Shown here: positions 28,064-36,451 of the stretch, piece after piece
Position numbering within the stretch: the first letter of the stretch is position 1
Layout of the letters: each line of letters begins with the position of its first letter
Source: Opitutales bacterium
GTDB lineage: Bacteria; Verrucomicrobiota; Verrucomicrobiia; Opitutales; UBA953
Length of the DNA: 64,000 bases
Direction: 5' to 3'
Assembly (NCBI GenBank): GCA_024697185.1
Contig: JAILGB010000007.1
Location: 39,038 to 103,037 of the forward strand
Made by a program: the position numbers and the translations under genes
Notes under the pieces: model-generated
Seen by the model: the letters and a program-made list of their open reading frames with translations, nothing else
What the model was told of the DNA's origin: nothing
Databases searched by the model: none

Positions 28064-28786
28064 ATGAATAAAATTGTTGCCGATCTGATTTGCGCATTCG
28101 TTTTCCCAAAAAAGAAACGGCGCGATTTTAAGAAAAAACTTTTGCAAAAGATAAAAATTACCCCCCCCCCTAAAAACACCGTTATTTGCCGTTCTGTTGA
28201 GGTCAGCAAAATTGTTGTGGAGGGGATCGGCAACCATGTTGAGATAGGGGAAAAGCGCACGGGAACGTCCGGCGGAGACATGCAGATTTATGTCAAGGGC
28301 GACGGCAACAAGATTGTCGTCGGCGACGGATTTTGTTTTGGCGGCGAGATCCGCATCGACATTCTCGCCAACAATGCGTCAATTGTAATCGGGAAAAATT
28401 CGACAATGAACAAGTCGCATATTTTTATGCTCGAAGACAATTCGACGATCGAGATTGGCTCAGACACGATTATTTCTTGGGACACGAATATTTGGGCGAC
28501 GGACGCCCACGCGATTTTTGACGAAAACGACAATCTGATCAACGAAGGGGAATCCGTAAAGATCGGCGATCACGTCTGGATCGGCATGGGCACCAAAATC
28601 GGCAAAAACACGCAAATCCCCGACGGCTGCATCGTCGGTTGGGGCAGCGTGGTCACAAAACGTTTTACCGAACCCAACTGCATCATCGCCGGCGTTCCCG
28701 CGCACGTCGTTAAGACAAAGTGCCGCTGGGACATCCGCCCGCCGTCGCAGATTTTAAAAGAGGAACAGGCGCAAGCCGCCAAGTGA
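28064..28786 (+). CDS. Hexapeptide-repeat acyltransferase with a poly-C tract
   Basis: 240 residues. The left-handed beta-helix runs from about 55 to 215: VEGIGNHVEIGEKR, KGDGNKIVVGDGF, SHIFMLEDNSTIEIGSDT, the WATDAHAIFDEND loop with a probable catalytic His, IGDHVWIGMGTKIGKN and AGVPAHVV. A tract of 10 C (28161-28170) encodes T-P-P-P around residues 33-36, upstream of the catalytic core. A one-base slip would therefore truncate the protein, making it a candidate phase-variable acyltransferase. Paralogue of the gene at 25.28 kb. Confidence 0.85.
   Translation: MNKIVADLICAFVFPKKKRRDFKKKLLQKIKITPPPKNTVICRSVEVSKIVVEGIGNHVEIGEKRTGTSGGDMQIYVKGDGNKIVVGDGFCFGGEIRIDILANNASIVIGKNSTMNKSHIFMLEDNSTIEIGSDTIISWDTNIWATDAHAIFDENDNLINEGESVKIGDHVWIGMGTKIGKNTQIPDGCIVGWGSVVTKRFTEPNCIIAGVPAHVVKTKCRWDIRPPSQILKEEQAQAAK
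28161..28170 (+). repeat. Poly-C tract (10 C) in the 5' part of an acyltransferase gene
   Basis: Ten consecutive C residues at codons 33-36; a one-base change in length would shift the frame before the whole catalytic domain. Confidence 0.8.
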
Positions 28787-28803
28787 AATAGCGGGGAAAT
28801 CCT

Positions 28804-29907
28804 ATGAACGGGGAACTGAAATTTTTTTGGCGCGTCTTAAGGCTCGTTCTTTTGCGTCTCTTCATCAAAGTGGCAGGCAGCAAAAGTTTGCGGCGCAAAA
28901 TCCGCGCGTTCGCGCCGAAGCTTTATTGTGACCATCCGGCTTACGGACGGATTTATCTGCCGATTTATCCGTCGCGGTTGGAGATGGGAGCGGCGTTCCC
29001 GAAAATCTACAACGCGGACGGCGAAGCGATGGAAATCTTTTTTATTCGCGACGACCATTCCGCGAACAATCCCTACGGCTCAGGCTCAAAATATTTTTTG
29101 TGGGACCGCTACAATGTCGCGCTCAAAACGCATTTTTACGGCGGGAACGCGATCTTGGACGCCGCCCGCCAAAAACGCTGGGCGGAAGGTATTCGTCGCT
29201 ATGCGATTTTGCCGGAGTCGGTGACAATCGCGCCCTATGATTATCTGGCGTTTGAAAAATTCAAGGGCATTCACAAGGATTTTGAGGCGGTGCTGACATT
29301 TTCGGAAAAGCTGTTGGAGACCTTGCCCAACGCAAAGTTTTTTCCGGGAACGTCGCTTTTTTACGGGAACGAGGTTTTCGGGAACGATGTCGATCCCGTG
29401 AAAATCGATCCGGAGGTCTGGCGCCTCAAGGACAAAAACATTTCCATGGTCTGCACCAAAAAGGCGACGACGGAGATGCACCGCCTGCGCCAGCGTTTCG
29501 CCGACGAGGTTTTGCGTTCCCGCCAGGCGGATGTTTTCGGCAGCTATCAGCCGACGGGAATGTTCAAGTTCAAATCCGAAACCTTGCAGCGTTACCGCTA
29601 TCAGATCGTGGTGGAAAACGATTTGCGGCCGTATTATTTTACAGAAAAAATCATTGATTGCTTTGCCGCGATGACGATCCCGATTTATCTCGGCGCGTCC
29701 AAGATCAAAAACTTTTTTAATGCCGACGGTATTATTTTTGTCGAAAAGGACAGCGATTTGCCGCGGATTTTGGCGCAATGCGACGAGCGGGATTATTTGT
29801 CGCGCTTGGAGGCGGTCAGGGAAAATTTTGAGCGGGCGCGGGCGTATTTCAACTCGGATGATTTGTTGTATGAAATTCTTTTTAGGGGTAGAATATTAGA
29901 GAAGTGA
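28804..29907 (+). CDS. GT10-like alpha-1,3-fucosyltransferase
   Basis: 367 residues. The C-terminal third carries the GT10 signature: YRYQIVVENDLRPYYFTEKIIDCFAAMTIPIYLGAS (GDP-fucose binding), followed by FFNADGIIFVEKD. A basic N-terminal region (KVAGSKSLRRKIR) is probably membrane-associating. GT10 enzymes add fucose alpha-1,3/1,4 to GlcNAc or related residues. Together with the GT11-like gene this suggests a fucosylated, possibly Lewis-like surface glycan, as in Helicobacter pylori. It lies 17 bp after the phase-variable acyltransferase gene. Confidence 0.82.
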   Translation: MNGELKFFWRVLRLVLLRLFIKVAGSKSLRRKIRAFAPKLYCDHPAYGRIYLPIYPSRLEMGAAFPKIYNADGEAMEIFFIRDDHSANNPYGSGSKYFLWDRYNVALKTHFYGGNAILDAARQKRWAEGIRRYAILPESVTIAPYDYLAFEKFKGIHKDFEAVLTFSEKLLETLPNAKFFPGTSLFYGNEVFGNDVDPVKIDPEVWRLKDKNISMVCTKKATTEMHRLRQRFADEVLRSRQADVFGSYQPTGMFKFKSETLQRYRYQIVVENDLRPYYFTEKIIDCFAAMTIPIYLGASKIKNFFNADGIIFVEKDSDLPRILAQCDERDYLSRLEAVRENFERARAYFNSDDLLYEILFRGRILEK

Positions 29908-29932
29908 TGTTCTGTTGCGCAAAATCCCGCCT

Positions 29933-31363
29933 ATGATTTTCAACTCTCTCGACTATGCCCTGTTTTTGCCGGTGGTGTTTTTGCTCTACTGGTATGTTTT
30001 TTGCGGGAACGCCGTCCGTCAGAATTGTTTTTTGCTTTTGGCGAGCCTGTTTTTTTACGGTTATTGGGACTGGCGTTTTTTGGGGCTTTTGCTCCTGGCG
30101 GGAGCGGTTTCGTTTTTTGCGGGAACGGCGATTGACCGTTCGCAGTCGCGCGGCGGGAACGGCCGTTGGGCTCTGACGCTGGCGGTCGTCGTCAATTTGG
30201 GCATTTTGGCGCTGTTCAAATATTATGATTTTTTTGTGCAGTCGTTCGCGGATATTTTTTTGGCGGGCGAGGCGGACGGGATTTTGTTGAACCTGATTTT
30301 GCCGGTCGGTGTTTCGTTTTATCTTTTTCAGGCGACGGGCTATTGTTTTGATGTTTATCGCAAGGTCGTTCCCGCGGAACGGGATGTGCTGAAATATTTT
30401 ACGTTCATCTGTTTTTTTCCCCAGCTGCTGGCGGGACCGATCGGCAGGGCTAAAAATCTTTTGCCGCAGTTTTCGCTCCGGCGGGATTTTGATGTCGCGC
30501 TCGCGACGGACGGTTTGCGGCAGATTTTGTGGGGGCTTTTCAAGAAAACGGTGGTGGCGGACAATTGCGCTTCGGCGGTAAATGCCGTTTGGAGCGGCGA
30601 TCTGGCGGGAACGTCGGCGAGCACGCTCGTCGCGGCTGCGGTTTTGTATTCGTTTCAGATCTACGGCGATTTTAGCGGCTACAGCGATATGGCGATCGGG
30701 AGCGCCAAGCTTTTGGGGATCCGTCTCGGCGACAACTTTTTGTTCCCGTATTTTAGCCGCAATGTCGGCGAGTTCTGGCGCCGCTGGCATATTTCCCTCA
30801 ACACGTGGTTTCGCGACTATCTCTATATTCCGATGGGCGGTTCCCGCGCGGGCAAGTGGAAAACCTTGCGCAACACGCTCACGGTTTTCGGTTTGAGCGG
30901 ACTCTGGCACGGCGCCAATTGGACCTATGTCTTTTGGGGGCTTTATCACGGCTTGCTTTTCGTTCCCGCGATTTTTGGTGCCAAGCGCAAGAAGGAGCGT
31001 TCGGTTGTGGCGGAGGACTCGGCGTTCCCGTCGTGGCGGGAACTTTGCGGGATGGCGGCGACATATTTTTTGGTCGTCGTCGGTTGGATTTTTTTCAGGG
31101 CGCCGACAATCGGTGATGCGTTCGATTATCTCGGCGCGACGCTTTCGCCGACGCTTTTCAGCGTTCCCGCGGTCAGCGGCACTCCCTTTATTTTTGTCGC
31201 GCTGATGATGGCGGTCGAATGGTTCCAGCGTCGCGGCGCACACGGTCTCTGGCGGCTGCCGGCGTTCCCGCGTTGGGCGCGCTGGATTTTTTATATCGCG
31301 TTTATTTTCTTCATCATCCAAAACGACGGTGCGCAGGAAACCTTTATTTATTTCAAATTTTAA
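29933..31363 (+). CDS. MBOAT-family O-acyltransferase (AlgI-like)
   Basis: 476 residues from ATG29933 (a TTG at 29915 would add six). Polytopic inner-membrane protein with about 10-12 hydrophobic segments. Marks of the alginate O-acetylation type: MIFNSLDYALFLPVVFLLYW start, LPVGVSFYLFQATGYCFDVYR, FFPQLLAGPIGRA, YSFQIYGDFSGYSDMAIGSA and GLWHGANWTYVFWGLYHG with the catalytic His. It moves acetyl groups across the membrane for an SGNH-type partner; the next gene encodes such a partner, 6 bp downstream. Confidence 0.93.
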   Translation: MIFNSLDYALFLPVVFLLYWYVFCGNAVRQNCFLLLASLFFYGYWDWRFLGLLLLAGAVSFFAGTAIDRSQSRGGNGRWALTLAVVVNLGILALFKYYDFFVQSFADIFLAGEADGILLNLILPVGVSFYLFQATGYCFDVYRKVVPAERDVLKYFTFICFFPQLLAGPIGRAKNLLPQFSLRRDFDVALATDGLRQILWGLFKKTVVADNCASAVNAVWSGDLAGTSASTLVAAAVLYSFQIYGDFSGYSDMAIGSAKLLGIRLGDNFLFPYFSRNVGEFWRRWHISLNTWFRDYLYIPMGGSRAGKWKTLRNTLTVFGLSGLWHGANWTYVFWGLYHGLLFVPAIFGAKRKKERSVVAEDSAFPSWRELCGMAATYFLVVVGWIFFRAPTIGDAFDYLGATLSPTLFSVPAVSGTPFIFVALMMAVEWFQRRGAHGLWRLPAFPRWARWIFYIAFIFFIIQNDGAQETFIYFKF

Positions 31364-31369
31364 GCAAGT

Positions 31370-32290
31370 ATGAGTTTTTCGCCCAAAAATAGTTTTCTCC
31401 TGCGTCTGGGAATTTTTTGTTTTGTGTTCGCGGCGATCGCCATGCTTGTTCCCGCCTTTGCCGTTTGGCATATTCGCGGCTACACTTATCGGATCCCGGA
31501 GGACAGGACGCGGCTTTTTATCGGGGACAGCTACATCGCGCAGGGCGTTGATGACACGGTCGTTCCCGCAGCGTTCAATTGTTCCGTCAGCGCGGATTCC
31601 TTTTTGACGGGATTTTTGCGGCTGCGGCTTTTGCTGCGCGACAATCCGCAGATCGATACGGTGTTTTTGAGCGTGAGCCCTTACAATCTTTCCCGTGGCG
31701 CGGACGAAACGGTTTTCAGACCGTCGTTGGTCGCGATGAAGGTGCCGTATTATCTCGCGCATTTTGGCAGTGAGGAATGGCGCGTTTACGGGGAGCGCGT
31801 TCCCGCCGATTTTTTGAGGGCTGTCGCGGGAACGCCGACCGTGTATCTGCGCAAGAGCAAGTTGGACAACAAAAAATATTTCAAAAAACTCGGCGCCTTC
31901 AATCCGCGCGACAACAGGACGCTCGACAAGGCGCTCGCGGGAACGGAGACACTCGAACGCGATCCCGCCGGCGGGAACGCGATTCAGCGGCGTTATTTGA
32001 AAAAAATAGAAAATTTTTGCCGCGAGAAAAATCTGCGCCTGGTTTTTCTCTGCACTCCGGTTTATCGGGCGGAGCACTATTGCGATCTCGACTATTTTTA
32101 TGCTTTGCTCAAGAGCGACTTTCCCGCTGTCGAGTTTTGGGATTATATGGATTTTGAAATGCCGGATGAGGAGCGCGAAGATGTCGGGCATTTGAATTCC
32201 TTTGGCGCGCGCCATTTCGGGCAAGTTCTTGCCGAACGGCTCGCCGCCGAAAGCGTTCCCGCGACTGCCGTTCCCGCCGTTCAAAACTGA
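31370..32290 (+). CDS. SGNH/AlgJ-like periplasmic partner of the MBOAT acyltransferase
   Basis: 306 residues. One N-terminal membrane anchor (about 10-30) precedes a periplasmic SGNH domain: RLFIGDSYIAQG (nucleophile Ser), FLSVSPYNL, and DVGHLNSFGARHFG carrying the catalytic Asp/His. The pairing with MBOAT predicts O-acetylation of a surface polysaccharide. The C-terminus ends in motif-encoded SVPATAVPAVQN, with two VPA units 15 nt apart, the same spacing seen in the VPA minisatellites at 37.6 and 63.9 kb. Confidence 0.82.
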   Translation: MSFSPKNSFLLRLGIFCFVFAAIAMLVPAFAVWHIRGYTYRIPEDRTRLFIGDSYIAQGVDDTVVPAAFNCSVSADSFLTGFLRLRLLLRDNPQIDTVFLSVSPYNLSRGADETVFRPSLVAMKVPYYLAHFGSEEWRVYGERVPADFLRAVAGTPTVYLRKSKLDNKKYFKKLGAFNPRDNRTLDKALAGTETLERDPAGGNAIQRRYLKKIENFCREKNLRLVFLCTPVYRAEHYCDLDYFYALLKSDFPAVEFWDYMDFEMPDEEREDVGHLNSFGARHFGQVLAERLAAESVPATAVPAVQN

Positions 32291-32359
32291 TTCCCGCGGG
32301 AACGCGCTTAGGATTTGGCAAGGGCGGGCGGGATTGTTAGAATTTCAATAGGGTGTTTT

Positions 32360-33442
32360 ATGGCTGTCGAAGGCGTCAATTTTATTTTTCACACCATCGC
32401 CCGCGCCGGCGGAATGGAGCGTGCGGTCACGGATATGATTTGCGGTTTTGCGCGAAAGGGTCTGAAGGTGCGCGGGATCGCGATGCGGACGGATATTTCG
32501 GTGTTCCCGCAAGAATTGCGCGACAAAATCGAATTGGTGCGCGTTCCCGCGAGATTTCCGTTGTGTCTGTTCCAGCGTTGGGCTAATTTGGATTTTGAAA
32601 ACCGCGCCGGGGCGTTTTGTCAAAAGGGCTGGCCAGTTTTTAGCGCGTCGCGGGTGACGAGCCCGGTCGATGTGGCGATTTCCGGCGGAAGCCATTGGGC
32701 GCATTTGCAAAAAAAAGGCAGGCGGCCGTCGTTTGTCGATAAGAAGGTGATTGCGCACGAACGGGAGTTTTATGCGCGTGCCGGTGTTTGTGTCGCGCAT
32801 TCGCAGTTGACGCGGGAGGAGATTTTGGAACTTGGCGTTCCCGCGCAAAAAGTCGTTTGCCTGTTCCCGCCGGTCGATGTCCGGAAATTTAATCTCGGCG
32901 CGCGTGAAAATCGCGAGCGCGAGCGTGCCGCCTGGGGCGTTCCCGCGGACAAATGCGTTTTGCTGTTTCCCTCCAACAATCATTCGATAAAGGGCGCGGA
33001 TCTGATTTTGGGTGCCTTGGATGCGATTGACGATCCCGCGCTGCTCTTGGCGGTGGCGTCGCGTCGTCCGATCGAGCATCCGCGGGTTTTAAATCTCGGA
33101 TTTCGGACGGATGTCGAAAACTGCTATGCGGCGGCGGACGCGACGATTTTGGCGAGCCGCTATGAAGCGTTCGGCTTGGTGGCGGTGGAGTCGATACTTT
33201 GCGGGACACCGGCGCTCTTGTCGGAATATTGCGGGGCGAAGGATGCGCTGCGCGCGCCGGGCTGTTTTGTGTTCCCGCGGACGCCCGAAGGCGTCAAGGC
33301 GGCGATTTTGTCGGCGCGGGAACGCTGGCGCGCGGGAACGCTCGCAGTCGCCGAACCGCAGGCTTCAATCGCTTATCCGTATTCTCTGGACCGCCATATC
33401 GACGCACTGCTCGAACTGGCGCTCAATCCGCCCCGAAATTGA
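32360..33442 (+). CDS. GT4 family glycosyltransferase
   Basis: 360 residues from ATG32360 (upstream in-frame starts lack support). N-terminal FIFHTIARAGGMERAVTDMI; C-terminal LLFPSNNHSIKGADLILGALDAI, NLGFRTDVENCYAAADATILASRYEAFGLVAVESILCGTPALLSE with the donor-binding E-x7-E. Related to UDP-sugar transferases of LPS core and capsule. A possible TAGAAT -10 box at 32338-32343 would allow separate expression after the MBOAT pair. Many motif copies (VPA, AGT, RER). Confidence 0.9.
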   Translation: MAVEGVNFIFHTIARAGGMERAVTDMICGFARKGLKVRGIAMRTDISVFPQELRDKIELVRVPARFPLCLFQRWANLDFENRAGAFCQKGWPVFSASRVTSPVDVAISGGSHWAHLQKKGRRPSFVDKKVIAHEREFYARAGVCVAHSQLTREEILELGVPAQKVVCLFPPVDVRKFNLGARENRERERAAWGVPADKCVLLFPSNNHSIKGADLILGALDAIDDPALLLAVASRRPIEHPRVLNLGFRTDVENCYAAADATILASRYEAFGLVAVESILCGTPALLSEYCGAKDALRAPGCFVFPRTPEGVKAAILSARERWRAGTLAVAEPQASIAYPYSLDRHIDALLELALNPPRN

Positions 33443-33486
33443 GCGTTCCCGCGAAAAGGATTTGACAGTTTGTCAGCGAATCGTTC

Positions 33487-33515
33487 TTGCAGGAACAAAA
33501 ACGCAAGCGCATAAT
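33487..33515 (+). promoter_or_regulatory. Candidate promoter of metY
   Basis: TTGCAG (33487-33492), 17-bp spacer, CATAAT (33510-33515), 55 bp before the metY start. No methionine riboswitch or MetJ-type box was recognised in the short leader. Confidence 0.4.
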
Positions 33516-33570
33516 CGACTTTACCGAACTATTATTAACAACAAACAGAAAAACAACATAAACAAAAAAT

Positions 33571-34857
33571 ATGGCTAAAATAGAAACGAACAGTATCGAT
33601 ACAAAATGCGTCCAGGGCGGTTGGCAGCCCGGGAACGGCGAACCGCGCCAGGTGCCGATTTGGCAAAACACGACGTGGAAATACGCATCGAGCGACGCGA
33701 TGGGCGCGCTCTTCGATTTGGAGGCCGCCGGTTATTTTTACACGCGTCTCCAAAATCCGACTTGCGATGCCGTGGCGCAAAAGATCTGCGAACTCGAAGG
33801 CGGTGCTGCCGCAATCCTGACATCGTCGGGACAGGCTGCGAACTTTTTCGCGATCTTCAATATCGCCAACGCCGGCGACCACGTCGTCTCGACAGCGTCG
33901 ATTTACGGCGGCACCTTCAATCTTTTTATGGTGACGATGAAAAAAATGGGCATCGATTTCACATTCGTTGACCAGGACGCGTCGGAGGAGGAAATCTCGG
34001 CGGCGTTCCGTCCCAACACCAAGGCGCTTTTTGGCGAGAGCGTGACCAATCCCGCCGTCAAAGTGCTCGATTTTGAAAAACTGGCGAAGATCGCGCACGC
34101 GCACGGCGTTCCCTTTATCGTTGACAACACGTTCCCGACACCGGTTCACTGCCGCCCGTTCGAGCATGGCGTGGACATCGTGACGCACTCGACGACAAAA
34201 TACATGGACGGCCACGGTGCCCGCACCGGCGGCTGCGTTGTCGATTCCGGCAACTTTGACTGGGAAGCCCACGCGGACAAGTTCCCGTGCCTGACGACAC
34301 CCGACGAAAGCTATCACGGCTTGGTTTACACCCAAAGATTTGGACAAAAAGGCGCCTACATCACCAAGATGGTGGCGCAGCTGATGCGCGATATCGGCGC
34401 ACAGTCGGGACCGCAAGACGCCTATCTGCTCAATCTCAGCCTCGAAAGCCTCTATCTGCGCATCGACAAACATACGCAAAACGCACAAAAAGTGGCGGAA
34501 TTTTTGCAAAACCACCCGAAAGTGGCTTGGATCAGCTATCCGGGCTTGCCGAATGACAAATACCACGCGCTCGCGCAAAAATATATGCCGCGCGGCACTT
34601 GCGGCGTTTTGGCATTCGGAATCAAGGGAGGCCGCGCCGAGTCGATCAAGGTGATGGACCGTCTGAAACTGATCGCGATCGCGACCCATGTGGCGGACGC
34701 GCGTTCCTGCGTGCTCCATCCTGCGAGCCACACCCACCGCCAGCTTACGGACGAACAGCTCGCCAAAGCCGGCATCCCTGCAGATCTGGTGAGACTTTCT
34801 GTCGGCATCGAAGATCCCGAGGACATTATCGCAGACCTCAAGCAGGCGCTGCAATAA
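33571..34857 (+). CDS. metY: O-acetylhomoserine sulfhydrylase (Cys/Met metabolism PLP enzyme)
   Basis: 428 residues, the usual MetY length. Makes homocysteine from O-acetylhomoserine and sulfide. PLP-fold marks: YFYTRLQNPTCDAVAQKICELEGG, LTSSGQAANF, IVDNTFPTP, THSTTKYMDGHG (Schiff-base Lys), and a late DARSCVLHPASHTHRQLT segment typical of this branch, then VRLSVGIEDPEDI. The long insertion around VDSGNFDWEAHADKFPCLTTPDESYHG favours MetY over MetB/MetC. Standalone gene, unlike the surrounding glycan genes. Confidence 0.93.
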   Translation: MAKIETNSIDTKCVQGGWQPGNGEPRQVPIWQNTTWKYASSDAMGALFDLEAAGYFYTRLQNPTCDAVAQKICELEGGAAAILTSSGQAANFFAIFNIANAGDHVVSTASIYGGTFNLFMVTMKKMGIDFTFVDQDASEEEISAAFRPNTKALFGESVTNPAVKVLDFEKLAKIAHAHGVPFIVDNTFPTPVHCRPFEHGVDIVTHSTTKYMDGHGARTGGCVVDSGNFDWEAHADKFPCLTTPDESYHGLVYTQRFGQKGAYITKMVAQLMRDIGAQSGPQDAYLLNLSLESLYLRIDKHTQNAQKVAEFLQNHPKVAWISYPGLPNDKYHALAQKYMPRGTCGVLAFGIKGGRAESIKVMDRLKLIAIATHVADARSCVLHPASHTHRQLTDEQLAKAGIPADLVRLSVGIEDPEDIIADLKQALQ

Positions 34858-34882
34858 TCACAACTTAAAAAAAACAACGGCG

Positions 34883-34915
34883 GGAACGGCAAAAAATAAA
34901 ATTGCCGTTCCCGTC
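34883..34915. repeat. Inverted motif pair (hairpin) after metY
   Basis: CGGGAACGGCAA (34883-34894) pairs perfectly with TTGCCGTTCCCG (34904-34915), a 12-bp stem. There is no U-run on the plus strand, but A residues to the left would give one on the minus strand. Confidence 0.6.
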
Positions 34916-34952
34916 ATTGCTTGGGAAAATAAAAGAGAACAGAATTTTAAAT

Positions 34953-35411
34953 ATGGCGAAAGAAAAAATCGGTTTGGAAGATTTGCAACTGATTCTTCAA
35001 AAAAATGGTTTGAAGAATGATGCGATTTTGAAAATTATCAAAGACGCCCAGGAACAGCTGGTGGCGGACAAAGAGGAAAAAGACAAGGAAAAACGCGAAG
35101 TTGAAAAAAAGCGCTGGGTCTTGCTCGTCGGCGATCCCGAAGGAGTGCTCGATGACGTCGAACTGACCGGCTACGCCCTCCAAATCAACGAGAGTGACAG
35201 CGAATACGATGTCGTTAAAAAATTGAACCAGATGGCGCGCGAATACAACCGCTCCAAACGCGGGCGCAAGGATCCCGTCAAGAGCGTCACCGAAGTCTGC
35301 GAGGTCGTTCCCGCCAAAGCCCTTAAGGAAGTCGGCGTCTGGGTCAAGCATCGCGAAGCCGCGTTTGTCCTGACGACAGACAATATCCTCGAACAAAATC
35401 GCAAGGACTAA
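34953..35411 (+). CDS. Uncharacterised charged protein
   Basis: 152 residues from ATG34953. Not recognised. The N-terminal half is predicted helical and very rich in K and E (about 35-70: EEKDKEKREVEKKR), suggesting a short coiled coil. The C-terminal half has mixed strands (RWVLLVGDPEGVLDDVELTGYALQI, EVGVWVKHREAAFVLTTD). No signal peptide or membrane segment. The low motif load and own start suggest a real, probably lineage-specific gene. Confidence 0.65.
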   Translation: MAKEKIGLEDLQLILQKNGLKNDAILKIIKDAQEQLVADKEEKDKEKREVEKKRWVLLVGDPEGVLDDVELTGYALQINESDSEYDVVKKLNQMAREYNRSKRGRKDPVKSVTEVCEVVPAKALKEVGVWVKHREAAFVLTTDNILEQNRKD

Positions 35412-35471
35412 GCACCGTTCCCGCGAAAATCCCAAAAGCGCGTTCCCGAAAAATTTTTAAAAATACACAGC

Positions 35472-36266
35472 ATGCTCCCTTTGCCGACATCGTCCCTGCT
35501 GATCTCGACCTACAATTGGCCGGAGTCGTTGCGGGCGGTTTTGGAGAGCGTGCGGCGACAGACGCATTTGCCCGACGAAGTCATTGTCGCGGACGACGGC
35601 AGCCGCGAAGAGACGCGGGCGATGCTCGACGAAATGCGCGCGGCGTTCCCGCGCCCGCTGATCCATGTCTGGCACGAAGATCTCGGTTTTAGGAAATGCC
35701 TCATTTGGAACAAGGCGATCGAGCGTTCCCGCGGCGAAGTGATCGTGCAGATTGACGGCGACTGCGTCATAGACCGCCGTTTTGTCGAAGACCATCTGCG
35801 TTTTATCCAAGCGGGAGCCTTTACCTGCGGCGGTCGCGTTTTGCTGTCACGGGAACGCACCCGGCAACTGCTCGCGGGAACGCCGTTTTCCCGCTGGTCG
35901 AGCGGCGTCAGCAACAAGATGAACGCTTTGCGGATTCCCGCTTTTTGGAATCTTTTCCGGCGTTCCCGCGCCAAAAAAGCCTATATTTCCAAAGGCTGCA
36001 ATATGGCGTTCTGGCGCAAGGATCTTTTGGCGGTCAACGGCTACAACGAAGCGATCACGGGCTGGGGCAGGGAAGACGCCGAGCTTGAAGTGCGACTGAT
36101 GAAGGCGGGCGTCGAACGGCAAGTTTTAAAGTTCGGAGGCGTGGAATACCATCTTTTTCATAAGGAAAACGACCGTTCCCGCGACGCCGCAAATATCGAA
36201 CTCCTCAATCGCGCTCTCGCGTCCGACAAGTTTTGGACACCCGACGGGATCGTCAAGGCAAAATAA
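35472..36266 (+). CDS. GT2 family glycosyltransferase with galactosyltransferase-like C-terminal domain
   Basis: 264 residues. TSSLLISTYNWPESLRAVLESV and EVIVADDGSREET begin a GT-A fold; VIVQIDGDCVIDRRFVEDH gives the metal-binding DGD. YISKGCNMAFWRKDLLAVNGYNEAITGWGREDAELEVRL is the beta-1,4-galactosyltransferase-like C-terminal domain with the diagnostic GWGREDxE. Closest in style to LPS core or chondroitin-type GT2 enzymes. The start at 35472 follows immediately after a motif-rich spacer. Confidence 0.9.
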   Translation: MLPLPTSSLLISTYNWPESLRAVLESVRRQTHLPDEVIVADDGSREETRAMLDEMRAAFPRPLIHVWHEDLGFRKCLIWNKAIERSRGEVIVQIDGDCVIDRRFVEDHLRFIQAGAFTCGGRVLLSRERTRQLLAGTPFSRWSSGVSNKMNALRIPAFWNLFRRSRAKKAYISKGCNMAFWRKDLLAVNGYNEAITGWGREDAELEVRLMKAGVERQVLKFGGVEYHLFHKENDRSRDAANIELLNRALASDKFWTPDGIVKAK

Positions 36267-36372
36267 TTTTTCTTCTTGGAGGGAGCTCGCGACTGTCGCG
36301 GGAACCGGGAGCGGATGGTGGCGGCGTATAAAGAGGGGCTGCTTCAAATAATTAAAATCGTTTCTTTAAAAT

Positions 36373-36415
36373 AAAAACGCGTTCCCGTGAGACGTTGGCG
36401 GGAACGCGCTTTTTT
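36373..36415 (+). terminator. Intrinsic terminator made from an inverted motif pair
   Basis: CGCGTTCCCG (36378-36387) pairs with CGGGAACGCG (36399-36408) and is followed by CTTTTTT; a further motif copy lies just downstream. It closes the polysaccharide region. The rest of the 36267-36451 gap shows no gene; a TACAAT at 36440-36445, 7 nt before the next ATG, may be a leaderless -10 box. Confidence 0.85.
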
Positions 36416-36451
36416 GTCGCGGGAACGCTTTTTATAAGTTACAATAATTTT

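Noticed and set aside
29882..32284. 800-codon minus-strand open frame opposite the MBOAT/AlgJ pair
   Set aside because: The plus strand has two clearly identifiable genes; the antisense frame is Arg/Lys/Gln-rich without domains. Long antisense frames are common in this GC-skewed codon usage.
9753..33442. Dispersed motif as a Chi-type recombination hotspot
   Set aside because: Chi sites are strongly strand-biased relative to replication; here both orientations are about equally common within single genes. Not excluded genome-wide, but less likely than an uptake-type role.
34883..34915. Hairpin after metY as a plus-strand intrinsic terminator
   Set aside because: Stem is perfect but followed by CATTGCTTGG rather than a U-run; listed as an inverted repeat only.
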